From Symsagittifera roscoffensis (Eukaryota; Xenacoelomorpha; Acoela; Convolutidae), in assembly GCF_963678635.1 (NCBI RefSeq), contig NC_087063.1:57606759-57670758 (forward strand): a stretch of 64,000 nt of DNA, given 5' to 3'. The notes under the pieces were generated by a model, which saw nothing but the letters and a program-made list of their open reading frames with translations, did not search any database and had not been told where the DNA came from. Numbering within the stretch: the stretch's first letter is position 1; every line of letters starts with the position of its first letter. The position numbers and the translations under genes are program-made. Shown here in pieces: positions 21,416-32,274 of the stretch.

Positions 21416-22015
21416 AGTAGTAGATGTTGGAGCTAAAGTGGGGGGAGGTGGCTGACCCCCATGTATTAACATAGGCTATACAGTATCCGGTCAGCCACCT
21501 ATGTATTAAGATAGGGTATAGAGTACACACTGTATAAGGATAGGGAAAACCAATGGTAAGGTTTTATGGTTTGTGTGATGGTAAAATAATGGTAAGAAAA
21601 ACTAAAATTTTTTGGTTTTTGTGCAAAAATGTCTAATTTTTCCGCAAAAATCTCGGCGCGCGTTACCTAATTGGGAACAATTTATTGTTAATTTAATGTA
21701 GATTGTAGAATTAAGGTTATATTTTTAGGTTTTTGATATATGGTAAGTCGATTGTGAGAGTTTTTTGGGTAAAAACTTGGAATTTTTATGAAAAATTTAT
21801 CGAAAAAATTCAAAACACGATAAGATTAGCTATTATTTGACCTAATTTATTAGATAATCCTACTTTCTATCTAAATTAAATGGTAATTTTACTTTCTATC
21901 TAATTGAAACAATGCTGAAACCTACAGAGACTTCGAAAAAAAAATCAAATTTTTGAGAGAAAAAAAATTCAAATACAAAAAAGTATATAAATCATTGCAT
22001 TATGTAACAAGTTTA
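21416..22015 (+). repeat. Maverick left terminal inverted repeat
   Basis: Inverted match to 38082-38679 with scattered substitutions and small indels. It starts AGTAGTAGATGTTGGAG, includes a G-rich run and a sub-repeated GTATTAAGATAGGG motif, and fades at TATATAAATCATTGCAT. Confidence 0.88.
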
Positions 22016-22202
22016 CCGCAACATTTTTATTCTAATATCATAAAACCAAAACAACACGACATCATGAGTTTTTTTTTACTACACCAGATCAGTTCTTATA
22101 AGTTCAATGGTTTTGTAAGAATTCCATCATCTTGTACTTGTCTTTTTGGATAAAAATAGCGTAGTCCTTTCTTTGTCTGTTCATATGTGGCCACCATATG
22201 AT

Positions 22203-24200
22203 TTATAGTTCTGAATCCTCTGTTAATAGATGTAAGTTCAATTTAATTGCTTCATCAAGCAATCTCCTGTATTTTGACATGGGACCGTCTCCAGAATCTT
22301 CTAGAACCCGTTTATTTAATCCTTTACTGCTAAATTTGAATTTATCGGACTTGTTGTCATAGCAGCAATATGTCTTGCTACACAAACATAGCATTTCTGT
22401 ACATCTGAATTCTTCTTTAAAAAAACCCGGCTCCCGCTTATCATGCTTTCTATGCGTAATGCAACGGGAAGAAATTAGATTTTGCATCCGCCTTGAAAGA
22501 GTCTCTACAGTCATTTTACCTCATTTTTTCCCAAGCAGCTCTCTTATCTGGTTTGATACAGTCGTATAAACTTTCTTCGGCAAGTGCCAAGTAAAATGAG
22601 TCTATGTCCATCTCCAATTCTTCAAACTTATTCACATCACATAACTTGTTAAAGAAGTTATAGTAGAGTTCCAACATTCTCAGTTTTGCATACTGAAGTC
22701 CAAAAAAACCAACAATGATGGGTTCTCGGTGCTCAATGGTTGATTTCAATAACTCCACCTCAAATAAGTCCTTCTCAACTGTGTTAAGTATCTTAAACAG
22801 TGGTTCATTGATTGCCTTTTTTTATCGTTCAGATATTTTGTGATTGTATGTCTCGATCCTTCCATGATCTGATATCCATACATATCCATACCCAAAAGTT
22901 TCATTGTTTCTGCTACAACTCCTGACAAAGGGTTTTCATCTCCTTCTCTTCTAGCATCAACCACTGAATGAACGAAATTTTTAAAGCATTTCCGAGGAGA
23001 ATATTGAAAAAATCGGTAAATTTTGGCGCACTGCAATCCAAGTTCCATATAAAAGTTGAAGAGAGGAGTTATAACTGTTCCATTTTCCAGCTTGAAACCA
23101 GATATCAGCATTCTCTGAGGATGTTTTAACATTTCGTTCTCGATTGCATAGTTTTTCATGTAGTCTCCAATATTTAGTCTCCAATAATAGTTTCTTCCAA
23201 CCTCAGTGTTCTTGAAAATTGGAGGAGAATTCGCAAATTTTGATTTAAGCTCATCTGGAACAACTAAGTCGCACTGAACGTAGCCAAAAAGAGATCCATT
23301 TTTTTTTGCGAGAAGGGAGTCTGTAGAAAGAGGTCTTTTATAGGAAAAGCGGGTTCTGACGTGATTTTTGATCTTGTCATCGGTTTTGAAACTTTCCCAC
23401 CAGTCACACTCCAACATTTTTTCCACTTTGTATCCTTTCTCTTTAATGTTTTCTCGTCGCATATCATCCATCTCTCTCTTCTTGTTTCCTCGCTCAATAT
23501 CCTATTCTGTTAAGGAGGGAAGAGCTTCTTGACAGGAACAGAAGGAAGTGGTAGTAGCATCCCATTGCTTCAAACACTGTCTTACAGTGATCACAATAAC
23601 CGTCCACATTAAAACAGTCGATTTTTTTCTGTTTTCCAGATGTAGAAAAGCTCTCAATTCTGGTCTTGATTCTTGATAAAAAGACATAACCAAATTCTCA
23701 AAATTTCGAGTTCGATTATGTCTAGCCTTGAATTTCTGCATTTCAGTGTCAAACTCCCATCTCGTGTACAGTTCTTTTGGCATATCTTGACACATTGAGA
23801 AAGGGTAAAGATGGCTTGCATCAATTCCAACGATTGATTTACAAAAACTTGATGAATTTCTGATGTATCTTTCATCAACTACAGCTTTTCGAGTAAAAAC
23901 AATGGAAGGTCCACCACAAGTCATGTCCTCTCTAATTTTTTCACACAAGTCTTTATCACTTTCGCAAAATGGATAAAACTTGTAATTTGTAGATTTGTGT
24001 AGACAAATGTTTGCTAGATTTGGAAGTGTGCAACCAAGTTTTAACATATCTATCCCCTTGTTATGATAAAACTGATTCATTTTTTGCATTGCCTCCAGGG
24101 TTTGAACTACATCTTTGTTGTTGTACCACTTCAAAAAGTCTTTGAACACTGTCATTCCATTTTTCTTCCAAGTCTCTTGTAAGTAACTGTAATTATCCAA
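22203..24200 (-). pseudogene. polB: Maverick protein-primed DNA polymerase B, palm and thumb
   Basis: Minus-strand pieces at 23502-24200, 22746-23471, 22516-22758 and 22203-22514 give the polymerase motifs in order. Motif A is IVGIDASHLYPFSM (near 23800). The motif B region is VAETMKLLGMDMYGYQIM (near 22880), where the family has K-x-x-x-N-S-x-Y-G, so the Asn-Ser pair is lost. Motif C is EMDIDSFYL (22591-22608), with both Asp kept and Ile replacing Thr. A Cys-rich tail (LCLCSKTYCCYDN) closes it. It would replicate the element using a terminal protein primer. Frameshifts at about 23490, 22750 and 22515 make it nonfunctional as read. Confidence 0.88.
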
Positions 24201-24278
24201 GCCAGATGGAGGAGCAGTCTTGATTTGAAGCTTTTTCAGTGCCTTTTGTTCGTCAAACCCACTTTTTCTAAGCTTCTC

Positions 24279-25277
24279 TTAACCAATGAAGTCTTTGTCT
24301 AGAGGATTGTTGTTTCTAAATTTACTGAAAAAGGCTTCATACGGTGGCAATTCAGGAAAGTCAAGTTTTTCTGGGTTATCAAACCACTCATAGGGAAAAA
24401 ATCCTTTCGTTTCGCTAGCCTTATAGGCTTTGAGAAAGGAGTCCAGAGTAGTTGCCCCTCCCAGAAACTTCATTATGTCGAGAAATTGTACATCTCCAAA
24501 CTTGAAAGATATAAAGTCATTTGCTTTTTTGATGACGGATGTTTCTTGTTCTTTATCGCGAATCAAATAGGGGATTAGGTAGGACTTGATCAAATTTCAA
24601 TCATATCTACCGCTGTTAAATCCCAAAACAGGTAAAGTATTTACATATCTCTCCAGATGTTGTTTCAAATCAATGAGTTGATTTTTCTGAATTCGCAAGA
24701 ATTGTGTTGACATATCTGCTTCTTCCGAATCTTCAATGCATTCGTCTCCGTACTCAATTTTGTTACTTGAATAATTTTTACCACGTTCCTTTAGCTGATC
24801 AAACATCTTTTTTATTCTTTCATTGACGGTTACTTCCATATCTTGAAATTTAGTTCTCATCTCCAGCTTACTTTTCTCAGCCAACAGCTCGAGTTTGCTT
24901 ACAAAATCAATAATCAAGTTCTGTGGATCCTTGCTGTACAAAAAGATGGGTTCATCAATCAGCTTCGATGATATAAAGACTGAAATGGGGTCATGTTTTC
25001 CAATCCAGGTAGTAGTTTGCGTCTCTTTTAGTTCCTCTGTAGGAACACAAATCGACTCAAAGTCGAAAATTGCTAGATTATTGAAAAGCTTGTTGTCTTC
25101 AGAAACTGGAAGACTGAATTCTTCTAGCTTTTCAAACAAGGTTTTGCGAAGCTCATAGACGCTCTTTGGGTAAAAATGTTTCACTCGGTCCTTGCATCTC
25201 AGAAGATGTTTGTTAAAATTGTCGGATTTATTAAAAAAAGTGTCACCGGAAACACTTGAAGAAAGAATCAATATCAT
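24279..25277 (-). pseudogene. polB: Maverick DNA polymerase B, exonuclease domain
   Basis: Frames 24597-25277 and 24279-24593 are adjacent. LAIFDFESICVPTEE (25050-25075) is the Exo I motif, whose Asp and Glu coordinate the metals for 3'-5' proofreading. VLGFNSGRYD at the end of the first piece matches the Exo II region, broken there by a stop. KFGDVQFLDIMKFL and LPPYEAFFSKFRNNNPL follow. Upstream SGDTFFNKSDNFNKHLLRC is a zinc-finger-like C...H...C segment. A frameshift near 24240 links it to the palm part. Confidence 0.82.
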
Positions 25278-26415
25278 TTGTATGAACGATTTGATTGTTA
25301 AACCTCAGTAATTTGACTGTTTTGTCGAATCTTCCGATACTTCGTCGAGCTAGTTCTCCTACATACTCTCCTTCTTGGATATCGAAATCGTATATAAAAA
25401 TGTTTCTTTGCACAATTTCCTCGACAACAGGTAAGTCTTCTACAGTTTTTAGGATCATAACCAGACTTTGATACAAGTTCTGTAAAGTATCTAGAAGTGT
25501 GAGAGTCGAGATCTTTATGTCCGTTCATGTACATGGCCAATGCACGGAAAAGACACAAATGATCTTTGTAGGGTTCCTTGTCTTTGTTAGATAAAAGTCA
25601 ATTCACCTGTGTATGTCGTAGTAAAGGTTCGGGTAAGACAGAGTCCGGACATCCCATGGGGATGTTTTTCAGCATAGCAGCAAAAATTGTAACGTTAGTA
25701 ATCAACTTGAATCGCCACTTTGTGTTCTGGCGTTCTTGGGTACATTGCTCCACAATATCAAATTTTTCTACTTTTCCTTGGATTGCTATCAAATCTGCTT
25801 TCGTACAAAGTAAGTACGATTTTTCAAACAGATTATTGTTTTCATGGGCGTAGAAATATCGATATTCACCAGTCTCAATATTTCGAAGAAAAAAAACCAG
25901 AGCAATGTTTGTTTTAGCTGCAGAATCGAGCTTGTTGAAGACTTCTTCAAGTTTCTCGTTAATTAGTTTAGTGTTAAATTTGGACATTTGGAAGTTAAAT
26001 ACCTTATGTCTCCCGTTTTTCATCTCCGTATCCACCAGAAAAAGTTTACAAGCACTAAGTTCCTCTTTTAGTCTTTCGCCATCTTCCCCTTCTTCCTCCA
26101 CAATCTTGTTCAAGTCCGCTACAGTATCACTCGGTTTCCGTTGTTTTGCTCCATGTTCTTTTCTCCGATGTTGTTGGCGAGAGTAGTAACTTGAGAATTC
26201 TTCTTCACAAGAAGAACAAATTCCTGACTGCTTCGAGATTGAATGTGCATGCTTCTTAGCCATATGATAGCTCATTTCTTGTTGATTTTAAGGGGAATAC
26301 TTACAGTCAGGACAAGAAACAACTCCTTTAGCACATCTTTTTTGATGTCTCGCAGCATCAGATCCTGACCACAGTCCTCACATTTGACTTTCTAGTTTCG
26401 GTTAAGGGCAGGCAT
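25243..26415 (-). pseudogene. polB: Maverick DNA polymerase B, N-terminal extension with zinc fingers
   Basis: The likely start is the ATG ending at 26415, followed after eight codons by an in-frame TAG and then KCEDCGQDL, a first zinc-binding pair. The frame at 25598-26275 has CSSCEEEFSSYYSRQQHRRKEH, a C2H2 finger, then a long charged region. It ends with NTKWRFKLITNVTIFAAMLKNIPMGCPDSVLPEPLL, typical of Polinton polymerases. Pieces at 25298-25558 (CLFRALAMYMNGHKDLDSHT) and 25243-25476 continue in other frames; the former resembles an OTU-like start seen in this family. At least three frameshifts. The fingers may bind element ends. Confidence 0.75.
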
Positions 26416-26639
26416 TATCTAAAAAAATTGAGACTTTAGAAATGTTCCAAAATTAAAAGTTTAAAGTACCAATTGAATGAAAATTCTTACTTTTCTTGAA
26501 GTAACGAACTGTAAAATTTGTAACGAACTGAAAAGTAAAGTTCAATTAACTGTTTCTGATTGGCAACCACAATGAATGATTTAACCCAATAAAATAAGCG
26601 TATTTATACTAACAGTGACGCCTACGCAATTATCCTTTA

Positions 26640-26775
26640 ACGGTAATGACGTCAATCTTTGAATAGAAGTGACGTCACCGCCTACGCACTTTTCCTTTTA
26701 TGGTACTGACTTCGTTCTATAGTTAGAAGTGACGTCATCACCCACGCAATTTTTTTTTATGGTAATGACGTCATC
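26640..26775. promoter_or_regulatory. Cluster of four CRE palindromes upstream of polB
   Basis: TGACGTCA occurs perfectly at 26647-26654, 26670-26677, 26730-26737 and 26766-26773, with a degenerate fifth at about 26706. The sites sit in an imperfect 60-base tandem unit that also carries CCTACGCAAT or close variants. The array lies 230-360 bases upstream of the polB start. TGACGTCA is the consensus for CREB/ATF factors; use by this element is inferred. Confidence 0.65.
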
Positions 26776-27640
26776 ACCACGTTGTTTTTTGGAAAATGCT
26801 AGAATTTTGGGAAAATTCTAGAATTTTCCAGAAAAATTCTCAACAAATCAGAACTAAGCAGTTTCTAGACATAACTTTAGATCCAAAATATTCATTTTTG
26901 AAGAATGTCAATTAAAAAGCATTTGAACTTCCTCGATTTACCTTACAAGAAACAAAAATACTCCGTGTGATTTCCTTATTGATGAAATAGATGTAGATTC
27001 TTACTTTTTTTACAATTTTTTGGACGTTTATATTGTCCAAAATAGAGTTATTTGACTAAATAAAGGTCTCTTTAGGGAAACTTACTCAATCAAAGAGTTT
27101 ATTTTTGATCCACATATTGCGTATCAAAGCTATAAACTTACTGCTGAGTTACACTTGACTAGAAAAAGAAATTTTATTTATCTTAGAAAATTTGAAGTTA
27201 CGATAATATTTCAAAGACTCTTTTTATTCCACATCCAACGCACAAATTTGTCAAAACTCCACAGCAAAGTTCTTTATTCCTCCATTTTTTTAAGGACTTT
27301 CAACGTTCGAAATCTTGCATGATCAGGTTTGGTATCATATTTCCAGACAATTGCTTTGAGAAATTCATCAACTCTGAGTTATCGTCTCAAATCTACATCA
27401 AAATCAAAGAACTTGAATATCTGCTGAAAAATCAGCAATTTCTCATCGATTATATACAAAAAATTCACTTAACTTGATGAGAAGACTTGCAGAGATGCTA
27501 CTTTTATTATCTTTTCTTCTTTTGTTACTCATATCGGCAATATTTCTTATTTTTACAGCAAACAACTTTTGTTCATTTAATTTTGCGATTGCTTTTGTGT
27601 ACATTTTTACTTATTTGGAAGACTTAAGTCCTTAAAAGGT
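26776..27640. other. AT-rich part of Maverick divergent control region
   Basis: No gene seen. A local GAATTTT repeat (AGAATTTT/GGAAAATTCTAGAATTTTCC) forms a palindromic stretch at about 26808-26835. The rest is AT-rich. Confidence 0.4.
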
Positions 27641-27649
27641 GAATCATTG

Positions 27650-27830
27650 TCTGATTGGATACAACAACTTGAACATAAATGAACATTTTTGTGATTGGAA
27701 ACGACAATGTGTAAAATGGAGCTTTGTTTCCAATTGGACACGAGTTTTCTATAAGAATTCCATAAAAGGAAACTAAAATCTGATTGGACACGACTACAAT
27801 CCAATTAAGGAAAAACCGTTCTGATTGGTT
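27650..27830. promoter_or_regulatory. Five evenly spaced inverted CCAAT boxes
   Basis: ATTGG (inverted CCAAT) occurs at 27654, 27694, 27733, 27783 and 27824, mostly as TGATTGGAxACGAC. Steps are 40, 39, 50 and 41 bases, close to whole turns of DNA for four of the five sites. They lie 190-360 bases upstream of the first plus-strand reading frame (28016). The consensus is that of NF-Y; promoter function is inferred. Confidence 0.55.
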
Positions 27831-28015
27831 AAACCCACACATTCCAGTTGAAGGTACCCCTCTCTCTTAACTAAAAGTCATTTTATTTTCAACTTAACTA
27901 CCGTCAACTACCTCCTCTCTCAGCTCAATATTCAATAATTTCAACTTAACCACCGTCAATTTTCTCCCTCTCAACTGTAAATTTTGTTTTTACTCTGTAT
28001 TGTCAACTCAACTTA

Positions 28016-28502
28016 TTGCTCAAAATAATGTTCTCAGTACAAAACAACAACCTTATGTTTTCGGTGGAATTTTCAGCTGATTTAGTACAAATCCAAGTGC
28101 GAGAAACAGTTTGTGGAGTTTTTCTGGCACGAATGGCACATGGTGGAAGTAATGCGCAGGGATTTCAACGAACATCATTTAACGCAAGTACCCCCTACAG
28201 AGAACAAACTTGGAGAAATGCAAATGATGGATGAAGTGGCCGAGCATGTGGGAATGAACTACCCCGAAAACTCTGACTCTAGATATGTGGCTCAACCATT
28301 CGACGATTTCCTCTTTCCTTGGGAAGAGGAATCTGTGGACAACCCAATTACCATCGAAGAGGATGAGGGGTTCTCTGAGCCAATAACTCCAGTCAGCGAA
28401 CCACCAAGACAACCACCAGTGATGGAGGCAAGACCAGCTCTGCGCTCCATTGAGAACTTGCAAAATTCTTCAGCTGCTCGACAAGTCTTTGATTCTAAAT
28501 AA
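28016..28502 (+). pseudogene. Maverick small acidic protein, unknown
   Basis: Two overlapping frames, 28016-28234 and 28113-28502. The second has FFWHEWHMVEVMRRDFNEHH then a strongly acidic, Pro-rich tail (PWEEESVDNPITIEEDEGF) and ends at TAA after FDSK. The first in-frame ATG of that frame is near 28140; the ATG at 28025 sits in the other frame, so either translation starts at 28140 or a frameshift has occurred. It is the first plus-strand gene after the CCAAT array. I do not recognise the family. An acidic early protein or DNA mimic is possible but unsupported. Confidence 0.45.
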
Positions 28503-29415
28503 ATTGCTTACTGTCTTGTGCTTTGTAATTTAACTTCTTTGCATCTAGTAAATTTATTTTCAAGAGATAGAAACAAAGAGATCATAGAAAAGTTAATTAA
28601 GAAATTTCAATGGTAAAACTTCGTTAAAACTTCAGTAAAACTTCGTTCAATGGTAAAACTTCGTTAAACTTCGTTAATTATGCATCTGGTAAATACTTTT
28701 ATTGAATTTTGTTAGAAAGATGGCAGAAAAATTAAACCAATTTTTGCAAGCATGCTAAAAACTTTACATTAATTTTTGCACCAGGCAAAAACTTTCATAA
28801 TTTTTTTTACACACTTGTTAAAAAAATCAAAGAAAACTCGCAAATTAAGAAAAATTTCATTAAATATTTTCGCATTTTAAAGAAAACAGAAAGAAGATTT
28901 TCTTGCACTGTTAATAATTAAAGAAAATGAAAATCTTTATTTTAATTTTGATCATAAAGAAGTCTCTTTTTTGCATGTAGATTGATCAAAAATATTGGAC
29001 AAACAATGTATTAAGATAGGGAATAGCACTCAAAGTGATCAATTAAGAAAAAACTTTATCATTAATTTAACAAGTTTTTTTACAATAAAATTTGTCTATT
29101 TTCGCATTTGCATAAGAAAACATAAGTTAGATTTTTGCATTTGTTTTCAAAAAAACCACGAAAAAATTTGCATCTAACACAAAAAATTTTTTAAATTTTT
29201 TGCATACTTATTGAAAAAACCAAAACAATTTTTGCATCTTGGAAAAAAATTTAATTAAAATTTTGCAAAAGTGTTGAAAAAATCAAACCAAAATTTGCAT
29301 CCTACGGAAAAACTCTGAGTTAATTGTTGCACACGTGTTGAAAGTTACAAATTTGTTTGTTGAAAAAACTTTTGATTTAAATAAAAACAATTTTGACAAG
29401 ATTTTTATTAACAAA
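28503..29415. other. AT-rich spacer with TTTTGCA repeats
   Basis: No convincing gene. The words TTTTTGCA and TTGCATC followed by A/T runs recur about every 50-60 bases from 28740 to 29330, and TGGTAAAACTTCGTT repeats near 28610-28670. Short frames at 28995 and 29335 look like products of base composition. Confidence 0.5.
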
Positions 29416-29506
29416 TATTCAACTATTAAAAGAAAAATTGATACGCTCACTATTTACAGTACCATAACCATCAATGAGACTATCAACAATTTTCAACAAA
29501 TCAGTC

Positions 29507-29944
29507 TCATACTTTGAGTTTTGAACTTTTCGAATCTTTTCCAAAAAAGCTGATCCAAGAGTCTGAGTGGACGCAAGCTTCTGATAATGTCTTTTGAATT
29601 TTTTTTTGCAGCAGACGTTTCTTTGCAACACTGGGTAATTTTTCCGGTATTTTACATTTCAAGTTGTTTTTGACTGCACGATTCAATTGATAGAAAACTT
29701 CACCCCTTGATGAAATAATATTGGAATAAAATCTGTATTCATATAAAGTATATATACAGTCAACAATTTGGTAAGTGAAATGATATTTATCTAGTCTTTG
29801 CAAAATCTGATCGAGCGATGATCCGATTAATACTAAGTGAAAATTGCAATCTTCCACCGGGCAGAATGATGAATGGTTAGATACACAGTAGTCTTGGGTG
29901 ACAATAAATTTTTCATAAGACAGAGATAAAAAGAGATTTTGCAT
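29507..29944 (-). CDS. Maverick minus-strand protein, 145 aa, unknown
   Basis: An intact frame from ATG (29944) to stop (29507). The sequence has several Cys in its first half (DYCVSNHSSFCPVEDCNFH), a possible zinc-binding cluster, then a Lys-rich C-terminal half (VKNNLKCKIPEKLPSVAKKRLLQKKIQK). No family recognised. It faces away from the CArG-box region at 30069-30130, which would be its promoter. As an unbroken frame in a decayed element it deserves attention, but its length could be chance in AT-rich DNA. Confidence 0.4.
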   Translation of the reverse strand: MQNLFLSLSYEKFIVTQDYCVSNHSSFCPVEDCNFHLVLIGSSLDQILQRLDKYHFTYQIVDCIYTLYEYRFYSNIISSRGEVFYQLNRAVKNNLKCKIPEKLPSVAKKRLLQKKIQKTLSEACVHSDSWISFFGKDSKSSKLKV

Positions 29945-30068
29945 TGTAGTCCGAATAAAAAGTGGGATTTGCTTGACACATAGCAGATGCCATCACCGAT
30001 TACTTGTTGAAAAAGATTTTTTATCTATATTGAATTGCTTATATAGTAGTTCCATCACCTACGCAATG

Positions 30069-30130
30069 TCCATATTTGGATCATCACCTACTCATTATTC
30101 CATATAAGGTAATAATACCTTATATGGAAT
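30069..30130. promoter_or_regulatory. Three CArG boxes, two in a perfect hairpin
   Basis: CCATATTTGG at 30070-30079, then ATTCCATATAAGGTA (30097-30111) and its exact inverse (30116-30130) around a 4-base loop. Each hairpin arm contains CCATATAAGG, so all three fit the CC(A/T)6GG consensus bound by SRF/MADS factors. The block lies between genes that diverge (29944 minus, 30379 plus). CATCACCTACGCAAT just before it also occurs in variant form in the CRE array. Regulatory role inferred. Confidence 0.6.
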
Positions 30131-30378
30131 GTTCAGTGAGTCATCTACATTTCCTAATTTCTATAAATTTATCATTATAAAAATCATTCTATAAATATCA
30201 TTATTTTGAAATATCTACTACTTATCAGTTGGCTCTGAGTCTCAAATCAAAATTGTATTCATGAAAAGATATCCTTCCCAACTATATTGAATTTGCTAAG
30301 AACCAAAAAAGGTTTGGGAAGTTTTCTTGGTCCCAAAAACCCTACAGCGGAAAAATTTACTTAGAACCTTGCTTCCAA

Positions 30379-30814
30379 TTGCTAAAGAAAAATGAATCTG
30401 ACAAATTGAAAAAACCCAGCAAGTCTATCTTGGTGAAAAAGAAGGGGAAAGGATATCAGCAATACGGAATACTGTTATTCACGATGCTGAAAACCTTGGA
30501 CTCCGTCCTGTATTGGAACCCTATTCTGACAAAGACTCAACCATGGAAAAGACAAAGACTCAACCATGGAGCAGGAACTTGCAAAATGTCATGCGGTGTA
30601 TGATGTAGCAACATACAAGAAGAGGAGGCTGTGTGTCACAATCAAGAACTAAAGTGTGAACAGGCCACCCTACATTCAGATTCGACTCTTCACTGCAAAG
30701 GAGAACGAAGTCTTGAAGCAAGTTGCCTATGTCAACTATACTTTGAACGAATTCAAAAAACTCGCCCAAGTCTTGGGAGATTTTATGTTTGTTGAGAGCT
30801 GTAATGTTCAATAA
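30379..30814 (+). pseudogene. Maverick basic protein, unknown, frameshifted
   Basis: The frame at 30379 starts LKKNESDKLKKPSKSILVKKKGKGY. A second frame from about 30566 reads MEQELAKCHAVYDVATYKKRRLCVTIKN to a TAA, and directly after it in the same frame comes VNRPPYIQIRLFTAKENEVLKQV, then YVNYTLNEFKKLAQVLG, ending TAA at 30812. The pieces look like one small Lys/Arg-rich protein broken by a frameshift and one stop. No family recognised; position just after the CArG promoter suggests it was the first gene of a rightward unit. Nucleic-acid binding would fit the charge but is a guess. Confidence 0.4.
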
Positions 30815-30816
30815 TT

Positions 30817-31101
30817 TTGTTGAGTGATGTTATTATAGAAATGTCATTGAAATATTCATCTTCTGGAATCATTTTTAAAAATTTTTTTGAGCTGAGCAGT
30901 ATGAGTTGGAACATTGGTTTTTCCAGAAATCTTGTTTTCAAGCTTCAAAATAAATTGGGATTTTTTCATATCGTCTTACAAGAAAAGTCCCAGAAATTTT
31001 CACTAACCGTTTTGGAATCTCAAAAATTACCAAAATTGCATGATTTGGATACAGAATCACAAATTTCTCAATTTGAGTGGACTTTGCATAAGTTTTTTTA
31101 A
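30817..31101 (+). CDS. Maverick ORF, 94 aa, unknown
   Basis: Open from about 30817 to TAA at 31099-31101, beginning shortly after the previous gene's stop. It contains FSRNLVFKLQNKLGFFHIVLQEKSQKFSLTVLESQKLPKL and ends FEWTLHKFF. No membrane span or motif recognised. Mixed hydrophobic pattern consistent with a small beta-rich fold, but this is weak. Confidence 0.3.
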   Translation: MLSDVIIEMSLKYSSSGIIFKNFFELSSMSWNIGFSRNLVFKLQNKLGFFHIVLQEKSQKFSLTVLESQKLPKLHDLDTESQISQFEWTLHKFF

Positions 31102-31730
31102 GTTATCGTTCAGATATTAAGAAAATAGATCTTATAGAGTATCGTAGAAAAGGAAACAATTGGAAAAACAATCAGAAATTTCAGTTGGAAAAAAGAGAGT
31201 ATGATAATTTGGTTGATTTTATCCCCTCAGTTTTGTCTTATGTAGAAACATTCAAAAAAACTTGTATCATTATTGACAAATGCTCTGAAGAAAATGAACT
31301 TTCAGAAATTGAATGAAATTCTCAGAATTTTTGATTTGATAAAGCATGACTTTTCAACAAATACAAAAAGAAAAATTATTTTCTTTGTACCTGTATTATT
31401 TTGGATCCAAACATAAATTTGAAAGAAATCGACCAAAAATTTCCTTTTGGGGGTCTAATTAGATACGGAAATTCTTTTATGGATTAATTTTTTGCAAATT
31501 CAAAAAATTTCAGACTTCATGCAATTTTACATGAAGCAGCTGGATCTGTGAAGTCTACTACTTGTAAGGGACTTGGTTATTGTTATGTTTTACCTAGATT
31601 TCCAAGTTCTTGTTTTCTTGGTCACGTGACTGGATTGTTCTTCTGTTTATATGTTAAAGTTTTTGCTTCATCAGTATATGCATTGTTCGATTGTTAGTTA
31701 TTTTAACTAAAAATTTCAGCGAAAACCATC
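31102..31730. other. Decayed or noncoding Maverick segment
   Basis: Short Lys-rich frames in several registers (for example near 31160-31330) suggest a former plus-strand gene, but no continuous frame or motif survives. I cannot assign it. Confidence 0.3.
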
Positions 31731-32195
31731 ATGAGTCTAGTTGTTCTGAATATTGAGTGTATTGAAAACAAAATAGTGAAAGAGTTAGTATAAAAATGGA
31801 CAAACTGTGGGATATTCCTTTCTTCCTCCCAAAAAATTCAAAGCTTCATCTCAGTCTGCTTGGTGTACGAAGCATCTTCATGGAATCAATTGGAACAGTG
31901 GCCATGAAAAATATACTGAGCTTGAAAAATATTGAAAAAACTAAAAGCTCCAGAAACGGAGTTCTTTGCAAGAGGTTATGAAAATGTAAAATTCTGTCAG
32001 AAAATTTGGAAACAAAAGTTACACACTTGGATGACTACGCATGTCCAAAAGTTCAGAATCTGATTTTCAAAGATGAAGAATATGATTGAAGATGTAGCAA
32101 CTACCCATTTCGTCGGGCAAATACTCTTCACTGTGCAGAGAGAAAAGCATTTGCATATGGAACTTGGAATGGATGTTTTTTTATTAAATTGTAAA
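31731..32195 (+). pseudogene. Maverick decayed protein, possibly exonuclease-like
   Basis: The ATG at 31731 follows a splice-like TTTCAG and reads MSLVVLNIECIENKIVKELV to a stop. Further pieces in other frames include LKAPETEFFARGYE and, near 32100-32160, a PFR followed by LHCAERKAFAYG. The start hhhh-x-I-E-C and the late H-C-A-E-R-K resemble the spacing of a DEDD-type 3'-5' exonuclease (D-x-E early, H-x-x-x-x-D late), with Asn in place of the first Asp. That reading is tentative. At least three frameshifts. Confidence 0.35.
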
Positions 32196-32274
32196 GAATC
32201 TAAATACTTTTGTTTTATCGTGTTTTTGAAATTTAAATGTTAGTCATTAACAATTTTTTCTTTCCAAAGTTGAG

